Positions 9,478-18,072 of a stretch of DNA of 64,000 nt are shown one piece after another. A model generated the notes under the pieces. The model saw nothing but the letters and a program-made list of their open reading frames with translations, ran no database searches and was not told the origin of the DNA. Within the stretch, counting starts at the first letter, position 1, and the number at the start of each line of letters is the position of its first letter. This stretch comes from Flavobacterium psychrophilum. Lineage in GTDB: Bacteria; Bacteroidota; Bacteroidia; Flavobacteriales; Flavobacteriaceae. The stretch spans positions 17,429-81,428 of the forward strand of contig CAMBZB010000007.1 of NCBI GenBank assembly GCA_945872245.1, read 5' to 3'. The position numbers were made by a program, and so were the translations under genes.

Positions 9478-10560
9478 TTAAAAGGCAAATTTTAACTGTA
9501 CCACGACCGCCTTTTTTTCTTCGGTGTTTAAATGGCTTAACGAGATTCCCAGCAATCGAACGGAGTCCTTCATTCGCTCTTGAAACAATAATTCCTTACC
9601 TGATTCTATAATTAATCCCTTATCCGAAATGAAATAAGGCAAAGTTTTACTTCGGGTTTGTTGTGTGAAATCGCTGTATTTTATTTTCAACGTAATTGTT
9701 TTTCCTGCAATATGGTGTTTTTTGAGTCTTTTTTCCAATGAATTGGCAATATTTTCTAGCTGTTCCATCATAAAAATTTCGGAAGACAAATTAATGTCAA
9801 AGGTATGTTCGGCTGCCACCGATTTAGTTATTCTATCTGGTTTCACTTCGCTATTATGAATTCCCCGAACTACGTTATAAAAGAAATTTCCTGATTTTCC
9901 GAAATGTTTTTCGAGAAATTCTAAGGATTGACGCTTTAAATCCAATCCAGTGAAAATACCCAATTGATACATTTTTTCGGTGGTTACTTTCCCAACTCCA
10001 TAGAACTTCCTGATAGATAATTCCTCCAAAAAAGGAATTACTTCATCTGGATTTACCGTTTTTTGACCGTTGGGTTTATTATAATCACTGGCAATTTTCG
10101 CCACAAATTTATTGATCGAAATCCCTGCCGAAGCAGTTAGCCCCACTTCGTTAAAAATGCGGAATCTAATTTCTTGAGCCAATAAGGTGGCACTTGGGTT
10201 ACCTTTTTTGTTTATCGTTACATCGAGATAGGCCTCGTCAAGTGACAACGGCTCGACCAAATCGGTATAATCGTAAAATATATTTCTTATTTTACTAGAT
10301 ATTTCTTTGTAACGTTCAAATCGAGGTTTTACAAAAATTAAATCAGGACAATTCTTTTTGGCCAAAACACCACTTATGGCGCTTCGAACGCCAAATTTTC
10401 TAGCTTCATAACTTGCCGCAGCTACCACACCACGGTTTTCTGCTCCACCAACGGCAATGGGTTTTCCGCGTAAATCTGGATTATCCATTTGCTCTACCGA
10501 GGCAAAGAAAGCATCCATATCGATGTGTATGATTTTTCTATATGGGTTCATTTCTGGCAT
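9478..10560 (-). CDS. dinB: DNA polymerase IV (Y-family)
   Basis: Translesion DNA polymerase without proofreading. Palm residues are Asp14 in HIDMDAFFASVEQ and Asp108-Glu109 in SLDEAYLDV. The thumb helix-hairpin-helix region follows (IRKFYGVGKVT), then a little-finger domain to residue 350. At 360 residues it has the usual length. A second Met at residue 4 (MNPYRK) is a possible start. No LexA box was recognised upstream. The short C-terminus (VQLKFAF) does not obviously match a QLxLF-type clamp-binding motif, though it is loosely similar. Confidence 0.95.
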   Translation of the reverse strand: MPEMNPYRKIIHIDMDAFFASVEQMDNPDLRGKPIAVGGAENRGVVAAASYEARKFGVRSAISGVLAKKNCPDLIFVKPRFERYKEISSKIRNIFYDYTDLVEPLSLDEAYLDVTINKKGNPSATLLAQEIRFRIFNEVGLTASAGISINKFVAKIASDYNKPNGQKTVNPDEVIPFLEELSIRKFYGVGKVTTEKMYQLGIFTGLDLKRQSLEFLEKHFGKSGNFFYNVVRGIHNSEVKPDRITKSVAAEHTFDINLSSEIFMMEQLENIANSLEKRLKKHHIAGKTITLKIKYSDFTQQTRSKTLPYFISDKGLIIESGKELLFQERMKDSVRLLGISLSHLNTEEKKAVVVQLKFAF

Positions 10561-10710
10561 AAGACAAATTTATGTAAAAACTATTACTCAAAGATACCCG
10601 AAGATTTTTATACATTTGATGAAGAAAACTAGAGAAAAGTAAAACCACCACGAATATCTTAAAAAGATTGCTTCCGCCACAGCGGAGAATTCTTACCGCT
10701 TAATAATAAA

Positions 10711-11178
10711 ATGATAGAAATAGAAAGAAAATTTTTAGTTAGATCAGAATCCTTCAAAAAGGAAGCTTTTGCCCAAAACAGAATAGCGCAAGGCTATTTG
10801 AGTTCCGTTCCAGAACGCACAGTTAGAGTTCGCATAAAAGGAGACAAGGGGTTTTTGACCATAAAAGGAGCCTCAAATGAGACGGGCTTGTCACGGTTTG
10901 AATGGGAAAAAGAAATTCCTGTTGAGGAAGCGGCAGCATTATTAAAGTTGTGCGAAAAAGGAGTTATTGACAAAACCCGGTTTGAAGTAAAAAAAGGGAA
11001 TCACATCTTTGAAGTGGACGAGTTTCATGGTGAAAATGAAGGGTTAATAATAGCTGAAGTAGAGCTTAAATCCGAAAACGAAACTTTCGAAAAACCTATT
11101 TGGCTTGGCAAAGAAGTCACCAATGACTGTAGATATTACAATTCCTATTTGAGTAAGAACCCTTTTACGCATTGGTAA
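10711..11178 (+). CDS. CYTH-domain protein (inorganic triphosphatase-like)
   Basis: A 155-residue single CYTH domain, the triphosphate tunnel metalloenzyme fold. The defining motif EIERKFLV is at 3-10. Alternating basic and acidic strands follow, among them TVRVRIKG, FLTIKGA, RFEWEKEIP, KTRFEV and IAEVELKSE. The C-terminal HAD-like or CHAD partners found in longer relatives are missing. Stand-alone proteins of this type usually hydrolyse inorganic triphosphate; the substrate here is inferred. It is a single gene between convergent and divergent neighbours. Confidence 0.85.
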   Translation: MIEIERKFLVRSESFKKEAFAQNRIAQGYLSSVPERTVRVRIKGDKGFLTIKGASNETGLSRFEWEKEIPVEEAAALLKLCEKGVIDKTRFEVKKGNHIFEVDEFHGENEGLIIAEVELKSENETFEKPIWLGKEVTNDCRYYNSYLSKNPFTHW

Positions 11179-11197
11179 TTATCGGAAGTGTCTCAAA

Positions 11198-11881
11198 TTA
11201 GAAGAGTAAACCTTTATTTTTAGCTTCTCGGACCAATTCCAAATCACTATCTTCTTTAATATTCAATAAATCCTTTAAATTTTGTTTTCTTTTTTCGATG
11301 GCTTCCAAAGATATAGGGATGTATTGTGGAATATCCGTAGTCTTAGTTCCTTTAGATATATGAAAAAGAATCTGTTTGTCAAACACATCAATCTCGATCG
11401 CTTCTGATTCGGCTAAATCTATCATTTTTTGGATAGATTGACTGTAATAAATTTCATTTTTCATCACTTTATCGAAGCCAAAAAGTAACTCGTCAAATGT
11501 CAAATCATTTTTAATAACTAGTCCTTTTGGATTTATAGCGCTAATAAGATTCTTAATTTTCAATAATTCGGTGTACATGGTGAGCAAAATAATTTTGCAT
11601 TTAGGCATGTACTCCATTAGCAATTTTGCTAAATCTTCCCCAGAAAACATCCCTTTTTCCTCATAAGTTGGCATACTAATATCTAAAAAGGCAATGTCAA
11701 AAGCTTTCGTTTCCGAATTGGTAATGATTTCGTACGCCGATTTACAATCTTTGGCCTCCTCTATTAAAAACTCAAACTCATTTGGATTGTATCTCGTAAT
11801 GGCATTCTTGTATCCTTGTATAATAAACGGGTGATCGTCTACTATCAATATATTGTTTTTAATTGTTGATCGAGTTGTCAT
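11198..11881 (-). CDS. NarL/LuxR-type response regulator
   Basis: A 227-residue cytoplasmic transcription regulator, partner of the kinase directly upstream. The receiver domain has the acidic pair Asp15-Asp16, phospho-acceptor Asp67 in FLDISMP, Thr101 and Lys124, so it looks phosphorylatable. The C-terminal part (about 155-215) resembles a GerE-type helix-turn-helix, but the recognition helix is diverged (ISLEAIEKRKQNLKDLL). It starts 10 bases after the kinase gene ends and is probably in its operon. Its targets may include the repeat-peptide gene at 14040; that is inference. Confidence 0.88.
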   Translation of the reverse strand: MTTRSTIKNNILIVDDHPFIIQGYKNAITRYNPNEFEFLIEEAKDCKSAYEIITNSETKAFDIAFLDISMPTYEEKGMFSGEDLAKLLMEYMPKCKIILLTMYTELLKIKNLISAINPKGLVIKNDLTFDELLFGFDKVMKNEIYYSQSIQKMIDLAESEAIEIDVFDKQILFHISKGTKTTDIPQYIPISLEAIEKRKQNLKDLLNIKEDSDLELVREAKNKGLLF

Positions 11882-11891
11882 TTATCTGTAT

Positions 11892-13919
11892 TTAAATTGG
11901 AACTGTGACTATTATTATTGTTCCTTCCCCTTTTTTTGATTTTATTTCGAATGTTCCTTCACATTCATTGATTCTAGAAAGCATATTTTGCAATCCAATT
12001 CCTTTTTTCGCCCTATTTACATTAAAACCGATTCCATCATCTCTTATTTCCAAAAACAAATTGTCGATTTCTCTTTTAAATTCTACATGAATGGCATTCG
12101 CATTAGCATACTTGTTGATGTTTTGAAGCGATTCTTGAATGATTCGATATAAATTTATTTTGATGGCATTACTAATCGATTCCCATTTTATTGTCGAATC
12201 AATAGTGGAAACCAATTTTGGTTTGAAAGTCTGTTTTTGATTTTCAAATAAGTCGTCTACAATGGCGACGAAGTTATTGATTAATTCTGATTTTTCCCTG
12301 TTCAAATCATGCGAAATTTCACGAATATCTTGCTCTATATTTTTTAATTCAGATAAGTAGTCGTTTCTTTTTTCGATAGCAGCCTCATCGTGAATTTTGT
12401 TCAAACCGTCTAGATTCATCCGCACCCCAAACATTCTGCCCAGAACCCCATCATGCAGTTCTTGCGCCACCCGTTTTTTCTCTTTTATTCGGATGGATTC
12501 CACATTACTTTGTTGAGAAATCATTAGACTATAGATTTCCTCATTAACTTTTTGTTGCTCTTGTTTGAACAACAATTCCCTATTTTTTGCTTTTTGTGCC
12601 TTTATGATATATATAAACATTCCTAATATTAAAATGGAGCCAAAAATATAAACCAAATTTCTGTTTTGGGTCGTTAAATTGGTGTTTTCATCTTTTATTT
12701 GATCCGTTTCATACTCGATACGGGTGAATTTATCCCCCATATTTCGTTCTGCTTTTTGCAAACTATCATTGATGTGGATGTATTCTTTATTATACACTGC
12801 AGCTTTTGCCGGCTCTATAATCGCCAATTGTTTAAGAGGCAATAATAGATTTCTATGGTTTTTAGAGTTTCGAGCTACAATTAGTGCTTCTTTCGAATAT
12901 TGTAACGCTTTTTTAGGATCACTTTTAGATGCAAAATATTCCGATAAATGGATTTGGCTAATAATTACTCCCGTTGTTAACTTTAAACTATCCCTCATTT
13001 TTAGGGATTCATAAAATAGCTCTGGAAGCCCTTTTGATTCTTTGATTTTAAACCGAGAATATCCCAAGTTCTCCAATAACAATGCATATACAAACGGTTT
13101 GTATAAAAGCAACTCTTTTTTTTGTTCTAACCCTTTTTGAAAATAGGGTATTGCTTTTTTGTATTGCTTCAAATTTAGATACACTAAGCCCAAATTATTC
13201 ATTGAAGTTGCTTTAGATTGAAATTCCACGGGTGTTGGATTTTCGTTTAAACTTGTTAAAGCCTTGGTATGAAATTCTATAGCTTTATTATACTCTCCCA
13301 ATTCATTATAGACTGTTCCAAGAAGATTGTACAATTCATAAGCTGTGTCGTCTGCCTTTTCTCCTTTTAACACCCGCAAAGCTTTGAGTGCAGAAATTTC
13401 ACTGCCCGAAAAATCACTCTCATTATATTGCAACATTGCTTTGTTCAATCGTGTTTTAGCAAGATTGTAATTGTCATTACGTTGCAAATAAATTTTTTCA
13501 GCTTTGAAATAGTACAAAAAAGCAGTGTCCGAAACTCCTTGTGAACCATAATAATCTCCTAAATAGGAATAAGCTTTGGCTGTACTAACGGTGTCCTTCA
13601 TACTTACTGATTTTTCTAAAGTAATCAATGCAATTTTGCGATATTCTTCCCAATCGTTTAAATTATAATAGCGATTGGCAATTCTAAACAGGTTTACTCT
13701 TTGTAAGGAATCGTTGGGCTGATTGATGGTAATGACGAACGCTTTTTGGATGTATTCTCGTCTTTTTTTATCGGAGGAACCATAATCGTTGGCTTTAGTC
13801 AGATAAGTAGAAAGGCTGTCATCTTCCGTTGAAGTAGCATTTTGATTTGCTGTATTCTTCTTAGTACATCCAAAGAAAGCAACAAGCAAAAGTATAAGTA
13901 TGAAGAATGTGGTTTTCAA
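11892..13919 (-). CDS. TPR-repeat sensor histidine kinase
   Basis: A 675-residue membrane sensor kinase. The N-terminus is a hydrophobic signal with a lipobox-like Cys18 (VAFFGC). Tetratricopeptide repeats follow over about 95-390 (for example YSYLGDYYGSQG, YNLLGTVYNELGEY, MNNLGLVYLNLKQY). A coiled stretch leads to a transmembrane helix at about 421-440, so the TPR part should be periplasmic. The cytoplasmic part has a HisKA_3 dimerisation helix with His489 in QELHDGVLG and a GHKL ATPase with QESLQNINKYA, DDGIGFN and GIGLQNM. TPR domains commonly bind peptides. The next gene upstream encodes a secreted repeat protein, a possible ligand. Confidence 0.9.
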   Translation of the reverse strand: MKTTFFILILLLVAFFGCTKKNTANQNATSTEDDSLSTYLTKANDYGSSDKKRREYIQKAFVITINQPNDSLQRVNLFRIANRYYNLNDWEEYRKIALITLEKSVSMKDTVSTAKAYSYLGDYYGSQGVSDTAFLYYFKAEKIYLQRNDNYNLAKTRLNKAMLQYNESDFSGSEISALKALRVLKGEKADDTAYELYNLLGTVYNELGEYNKAIEFHTKALTSLNENPTPVEFQSKATSMNNLGLVYLNLKQYKKAIPYFQKGLEQKKELLLYKPFVYALLLENLGYSRFKIKESKGLPELFYESLKMRDSLKLTTGVIISQIHLSEYFASKSDPKKALQYSKEALIVARNSKNHRNLLLPLKQLAIIEPAKAAVYNKEYIHINDSLQKAERNMGDKFTRIEYETDQIKDENTNLTTQNRNLVYIFGSILILGMFIYIIKAQKAKNRELLFKQEQQKVNEEIYSLMISQQSNVESIRIKEKKRVAQELHDGVLGRMFGVRMNLDGLNKIHDEAAIEKRNDYLSELKNIEQDIREISHDLNREKSELINNFVAIVDDLFENQKQTFKPKLVSTIDSTIKWESISNAIKINLYRIIQESLQNINKYANANAIHVEFKREIDNLFLEIRDDGIGFNVNRAKKGIGLQNMLSRINECEGTFEIKSKKGEGTIIIVTVPI

Positions 13920-13970
13920 TAGTTATTTTGAATTTTATCAAAAATACTAAAATAAAACTATTGACATAAA

Positions 13971-14000
13971 AAAAGGCTATCAAAAAATTGATAGCCTAAT
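13971..14000 (-). terminator. terminator of the repeat-peptide gene
   Basis: Arms AGGCTATCAA and TTGATAGCCT with a short A loop, followed on the minus strand by seven T. It separates the repeat-peptide gene from the kinase gene, so the peptide gene is transcribed alone. Confidence 0.8.
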
Positions 14001-14039
14001 TATATTTATAAAATTAAATTTGATTTGTAACTATATTTA

Positions 14040-14285
14040 TCAGTCTAATCTTTTATTTCCCCCTACAGCTCCTTGACCTGAAGCATCTAATCTTTTATTT
14101 CCTCCTACAGCTCCTTGACCTGCAGCATCTAATCTTTTGTTTCCTCCTACAGCTCCCTGACCTGCAGCTTCTATTGTAGTGTTAATATTATCTACTAATA
14201 AAATAGTACTTGTTTCAGGCGTAGTAAAAGATGTTAATACCATTACTAGTGAAAATAATCCGAAGGTTAAAATTGCTCTTTTCAT
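14040..14285 (-). CDS. small secreted protein with three identical-type 14-residue repeats
   Basis: An 81-residue protein I do not recognise. A signal peptide occupies about 1-26 (MKRAILTFGLFSLVMVLTSF), followed by a short linker. Then come three consecutive 14-residue units, A(A/S)GQGAVGGNKRLD, that end exactly at the stop codon. The units are near-identical in DNA too. It sits between a TPR sensor kinase and a LytTR regulator and has its own terminator. A precursor of an exported signal peptide is one reading; a small surface protein is another. No Cys, catalytic motif or double-glycine leader is visible. Confidence 0.75.
   Translation of the reverse strand: MKRAILTFGLFSLVMVLTSFTTPETSTILLVDNINTTIEAAGQGAVGGNKRLDAAGQGAVGGNKRLDASGQGAVGGNKRLD
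14043..14168. repeat. three 42-base tandem repeats
   Basis: Units at 14043-14084, 14085-14126 and 14127-14168 differ at only a few bases, and each encodes one 14-residue peptide unit. No spacers lie between them, so this is a coding tandem repeat and not a CRISPR array. Copy number could change by slippage in multiples that keep the frame. Confidence 0.95.
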
Positions 14286-14419
14286 AATTTGAGGGTTTAT
14301 ATTATTATATAGTTTACGTTAGTTAATGACTTGTGAATCTCACTTAGTCACGGTGTAAAAGTATATAGCATCCCTCTGTTTTTGTAGTAAAAATGAGCGT
14401 TTGTGGTAGAATGTAGTCG

Positions 14420-14442
14420 TTTGATAGTGAATGACTATCAAA
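14420..14442. promoter_or_regulatory. 9-base inverted repeat upstream of the repeat-peptide gene
   Basis: Perfect arms TTTGATAGT and ACTATCAAA are separated by five bases, 135 bases upstream of the peptide start and 22 bases after the LytTR stop. No T-run follows on the minus strand, so an operator or RNA hairpin is more likely than a simple terminator. Confidence 0.4.
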
Positions 14443-14463
14443 TTAGGGTAGATGGTAATTTTT

Positions 14464-15303
14464 TTAAATTTCTAAGTAATTTCCATTGGAAAAATCGGAA
14501 ATAATCAGTTCTACATTCCCTTTATAGGATTTAGAGAAAGGCAGTTTTATGAGGGTGTTTTTAATATAGCATACCGCATTCCCTGTGTGAATTCTGGAAA
14601 TATGGTTGCGGTTTACGATGTAGCTGTTGTGAATTCTAATAAAAGGAAAAGATAAAATACCTTCAAAATGTTTCAATGTTTTGAAAGCAGTAACCATTTC
14701 GCCATTATTTAAGTGAATGTCGGTAGAATTATTATCCGCCTGGAAATAGCAAATGTCTTTGGCATCAATATACCTATAATCCCCGTATGATTTTATACAT
14801 ATTATAAGAGGTTGTTCTGTAGTTGAAATTTCTTTCTGTCCAGATTGAGCGGGACTTGTTGCTACTATTGATTTAGGGTCATTATCAAAAACGGAGTTTT
14901 GACCTATGAAGACTTCGTCTTCTCCAATCGATTTTTTCAATTTTAAAATCGATTTTATCAAATCAATCCGTTGCACCGGTTTAATCATATAATCCGCCAC
15001 TTCATATTGTATGGCCTCGAAGGCCAAATCTTTCTTGGTAGTGGTAATAATGATTTTAGGAATCACTTTCAAATATCGATATAACTCACTGATTAGCGAC
15101 AATGATAAATTACACTTTTTGTCAATTGGGTCAATTTCGAAAAAAATTAATTTTGGAGTGTGTTCTAGTATTAAGTTTAAACCATCAGCGTAGTTGTTAG
15201 CCGATGCCACGAAATCAAGCTCCGAAAAACTGTCAGCAATTGCTTTTGTTTTCAAAACACTTTCTTGATCGTCGTCAATAATAATGTACGGGTAATTTAT
15301 CAA
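14464..15303 (-). CDS. LytTR-family response regulator with atypical receiver
   Basis: A 279-residue regulator. The receiver keeps the acidic cluster Asp10-12, the Thr run IIITTT and Lys in MIKPVQ. Where the phospho-acceptor Asp is expected, it has Glu56 (LIFFEIDP, compared with the usual FLDIxMP). A linker of about 50 residues leads to a LytTR DNA-binding domain (about 170-275: YFQADNNSTDIHL, FIRIHNSYIVN, KLPFSKSYKG). No kinase of the LytS or YpdA type adjoins it. Glu may mimic the phosphorylated state or mark a phosphorylation-independent regulator. LytTR proteins such as AgrA and ComE control peptide signalling elsewhere, which fits the neighbouring repeat-peptide gene. Confidence 0.87.
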   Translation of the reverse strand: MINYPYIIIDDDQESVLKTKAIADSFSELDFVASANNYADGLNLILEHTPKLIFFEIDPIDKKCNLSLSLISELYRYLKVIPKIIITTTKKDLAFEAIQYEVADYMIKPVQRIDLIKSILKLKKSIGEDEVFIGQNSVFDNDPKSIVATSPAQSGQKEISTTEQPLIICIKSYGDYRYIDAKDICYFQADNNSTDIHLNNGEMVTAFKTLKHFEGILSFPFIRIHNSYIVNRNHISRIHTGNAVCYIKNTLIKLPFSKSYKGNVELIISDFSNGNYLEI

Positions 15304-15617
15304 TGGCTTGACCTAATTTGTTAGCCATAGCATTAGATATTCAAAGTGCAACTGCGCTCTAAAATTAAAAGTCATTCGGTAGTTTTGGGAAACTAATTAA
15401 ATAAAAACGTTTATTTATTTAAGAAACAGCTCTATTTAACAAGCTAAAAGTAAACATTTGACGCATTTTTCATGTGGGTTGTTGATATTTTGCAAACAAA
15501 TGTTAATACATTACACACAAATTACAATTAATTCCGATTAAACACAGCGAGTAAGTGATTTTAAATAAGAAAGGCTTCTCGATTGAGAAGCCTTTTTCGT
15601 ATAAATGAAAAGTGTAA
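15304..15617. other. 314-base intergenic region upstream of the LytTR gene
   Basis: AT-rich; it should contain the LytTR promoter. A hairpin at 15571 serves glyS. No small open frame, RNA or clear TAnnTTTG box was recognised. Confidence 0.5.
15571..15597 (-). terminator. terminator after glyS
   Basis: Arms AGGCTTCTC and GAGAAGCCT with a four-base loop lie 21 bases after the glyS stop. A T-rich tail follows on the minus strand. Confidence 0.7.
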
Positions 15618-17159
15618 TTACATTTTCATCAACCAGTTTTTCATCGAAACTTCATTTTCGATAATTGATTTCAAATCAGCGATTTTTACACGGTCTTGTT
15701 TCATCGAATCTCTGTGACGAATAGTCACCTTTTCATCTTCTATAGTTTGATGATCGACCGTAATACAAAATGGAGTACCTAATGCATCTTGTCTTCTATA
15801 ACGTCTTCCAACAGCATCTTTTTCGTCATACGCCACATTGAAATCCCATCGTAAATCCTCAATAATTTGATGCGCTATGTCTGGTAATCCGTCTTTTTTT
15901 ACCAAAGGTAAAACGGCAGCTTTTGTTGGCGCAAGCACCGCTGGCAAACTTAAAACAGTTCTTGTAGAACCATCTTCCAACGTTTCTTCCTTTAAGGAAG
16001 TGGCAAAAATAGCCAAAAACATTCTATCCAATCCAACCGAAGTTTCAACAACATAAGGCGTATAATTGGCATTTGTTTCCGTATCGAAATATTGCATTTT
16101 TTTACCGGAGAACTTTTCGTGGGCTTTCAAATCGAAATCTGTACGTGAATGAATCCCTTCTAATTCCTTGAATCCAAAAGGGAAGTTAAACTCAATATCG
16201 GCAGCGGCATTGGCATAATGCGCTAATTTTTCGTGATCATGGAAACGGTAATTTTCTTTTCCTAGACCAAGGGATAAATGCCAATTCAAACGAGCCGTTT
16301 TCCAGTGTTCGTACCATTGCATTTCCGTGCCTGGTTTTACAAAATATTGCATTTCCATTTGTTCGAATTCTCGCATACGGAAAATAAATTGTCTCGCAAC
16401 AATTTCGTTTCTAAACGCTTTTCCGGTTTGTGCAATTCCAAAAGGAATTTTCATTCGTCCTGATTTTTGAACATTTAAAAAGTTGACAAAAATACCTTGG
16501 GCTGTTTCCGGACGCAAATATAAATCCATTGCTGTATCAGCAGAAGCACCCAATTTTGTACCGAACATCAAGTTAAATTGACGCACCTCTGTCCAATTTC
16601 TGGAGCCTGATTCCGGGCAAGCAATTTCTAATTCTTCGATTAATGCTTTTACATCTTCAAGGTCTTCGTTGCCTAGAGAACGAGCCATTCTTTCTAGAAT
16701 TTCTCTTTCTTTGGCTTTGTATTCCATAACCCTGGCGTTTGTTGTTACAAATTCCTGCTCATTGAAAGCATCTCCAAAACGAGCGCGCGCTTTTTCGATT
16801 TCCTTGATTGCTTTTTGATTCAGCTTTTCGGCATAATCTTCAATTAGTACATCGGCTCTGTATCTTCTTTTTGAATCTTTGTTGTCAATTAATGGATCAT
16901 TGAAAGCATCAACGTGACCGGAAGCCTTCCAAGTCGTAGGGTGCATCAATATTGCCGCGTCGAGTCCAACGATATTATCGTTCATTTGAACCATTGATTT
17001 CCACCAATATTCGCGTATGTTCTTTTTTAATTCGACTCCGTTTTGTGCATAATCGTAGACTGCACTTAATCCATCGTATATTTCGCTTGATGGAAAAATA
17101 AATCCATACTCTTTTGCATGCGAAACTACATTTTTGAATAAATCTTCTTGTTTTGCCAT
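15618..17159 (-). CDS. glyS: glycyl-tRNA synthetase (single-chain type)
   Basis: Charges tRNA-Gly. The 513-residue class II synthetase is the single-chain dimeric type (GlyQS), not the alpha2-beta2 form. Motif 2 is seen as GKAFRNEI and the adjacent FRMREFEQMEMQYF. The glycine pocket and motif 3 region is around SVGLDRMFLAIF, and a C-terminal anticodon-binding domain starts near residue 410. Length is normal. It is divergent from comF and ends at a terminator. Confidence 0.96.
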   Translation of the reverse strand: MAKQEDLFKNVVSHAKEYGFIFPSSEIYDGLSAVYDYAQNGVELKKNIREYWWKSMVQMNDNIVGLDAAILMHPTTWKASGHVDAFNDPLIDNKDSKRRYRADVLIEDYAEKLNQKAIKEIEKARARFGDAFNEQEFVTTNARVMEYKAKEREILERMARSLGNEDLEDVKALIEELEIACPESGSRNWTEVRQFNLMFGTKLGASADTAMDLYLRPETAQGIFVNFLNVQKSGRMKIPFGIAQTGKAFRNEIVARQFIFRMREFEQMEMQYFVKPGTEMQWYEHWKTARLNWHLSLGLGKENYRFHDHEKLAHYANAAADIEFNFPFGFKELEGIHSRTDFDLKAHEKFSGKKMQYFDTETNANYTPYVVETSVGLDRMFLAIFATSLKEETLEDGSTRTVLSLPAVLAPTKAAVLPLVKKDGLPDIAHQIIEDLRWDFNVAYDEKDAVGRRYRRQDALGTPFCITVDHQTIEDEKVTIRHRDSMKQDRVKIADLKSIIENEVSMKNWLMKM

Positions 17160-17256
17160 AGTGGTGCAAAAATATAAAAAGTGAACATAAAAAAAAGGAA
17201 TTTATTGAAGTTTGAAGCACTGATTTCCTTATTTTTATAAATAAATCGCTGATTAA

Positions 17257-17940
17257 ATGTTCAAAAGCCTTGTCAATCTGTTTTTTCCTACCGTTTGTGC
17301 TGGTTGCCATTCGTTTTTATTGTGGAATGAAAACGTTATTTGTACGCTTTGCCGACATAATATGCCGCTGACGAATCACCATTTGAATCCTGAAAACGAG
17401 GCTTTCAAAAAATTTTATGGCAGAATTCCTGTCGAACATACATCGGCATTGCTGTATTTTCATAAACGAGGCATCGTTCAGGAATTAATTCACAACTTGA
17501 AATACAAAAGGCAAGAAGAAATAGGAACTGTTTTGGGAGAATGGTATGCAGAAGATTTAAAAAATTCGGCAATAATTAAATCAATAGACGAAATCATTCC
17601 GGTGCCTTTGCACAAAAGAAAACTTCAAGAAAGAGGTTACAATCAGGTGACCAATTTTGGATTATCCCTTTCTAAAAATTTTAATATTTCATATAATCCA
17701 AATCTATTGGTTCGAAATATTTACTCCAAAACCCAATCCAAAAAAAACTTATTGAATCGAAGCGATGGAATCGACACTACTTTTGACGTTGTTTTTGCTG
17801 AAAAAGACCATAACAAACATTTTTTATTGATAGACGATGTTATAACGACAGGCTCGACATTGGAAGCCTGCTCACAAGCATTGCTGAAAATACCTGGGGC
17901 CAAAATTAGTATTGTTTGTATGGCGATGGCGCATTCTTGA
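17257..17940 (+). CDS. ComF-family phosphoribosyltransferase-like protein
   Basis: Related to ComFC, which helps DNA uptake in transformable bacteria; its role in Bacteroidota is not settled. The 227-residue protein starts with a four-cysteine zinc motif (Cys14, Cys17, Cys29, Cys32) and continues into a type I phosphoribosyltransferase fold. Typical motifs are VPLHKRKLQERGYNQ and the PRPP loop FLLIDDVITTGS at 189-200. No comEC or helicase partner is next to it. The GXXGXN-type double-zinc and PRTase layout makes the family call secure. Confidence 0.88.
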   Translation: MFKSLVNLFFPTVCAGCHSFLLWNENVICTLCRHNMPLTNHHLNPENEAFKKFYGRIPVEHTSALLYFHKRGIVQELIHNLKYKRQEEIGTVLGEWYAEDLKNSAIIKSIDEIIPVPLHKRKLQERGYNQVTNFGLSLSKNFNISYNPNLLVRNIYSKTQSKKNLLNRSDGIDTTFDVVFAEKDHNKHFLLIDDVITTGSTLEACSQALLKIPGAKISIVCMAMAHS

Positions 17941-17954
17941 TTAGTTTCAACAAG

Positions 17955-17982
17955 ACCTGACAGGTTTTAAAACCTATCAAGT
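17955..17982. repeat. palindromic repeat, ACCTGACAGGTTTT type
   Basis: A 28-base imperfect palindrome centred on TTTTAAAA, lying between comF and the next gene. It lacks a T-run. The same core occurs as a terminator-like hairpin at 26343. Confidence 0.6.
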
Positions 17983-18072
17983 TCAATTGGAATGCAATAC
18001 TAATTGTTATAAAAACATTTCGTTTACAGCGAATATAATTGTTATTTTGTGGCGTCTAAATTTTCAAAAATT

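Noticed and set aside
14043..14168. Three direct repeats that could look like a small CRISPR array
   Set aside because: The 42-base units are contiguous with no spacers and are in frame within a protein-coding gene. No cas gene is near.
17167..17174. TATTTTTG -7 box for glyS on the minus strand
   Set aside because: It matches the consensus but lies only eight bases before the ATG and has no -33 element. A leaderless transcript is possible but unsupported.
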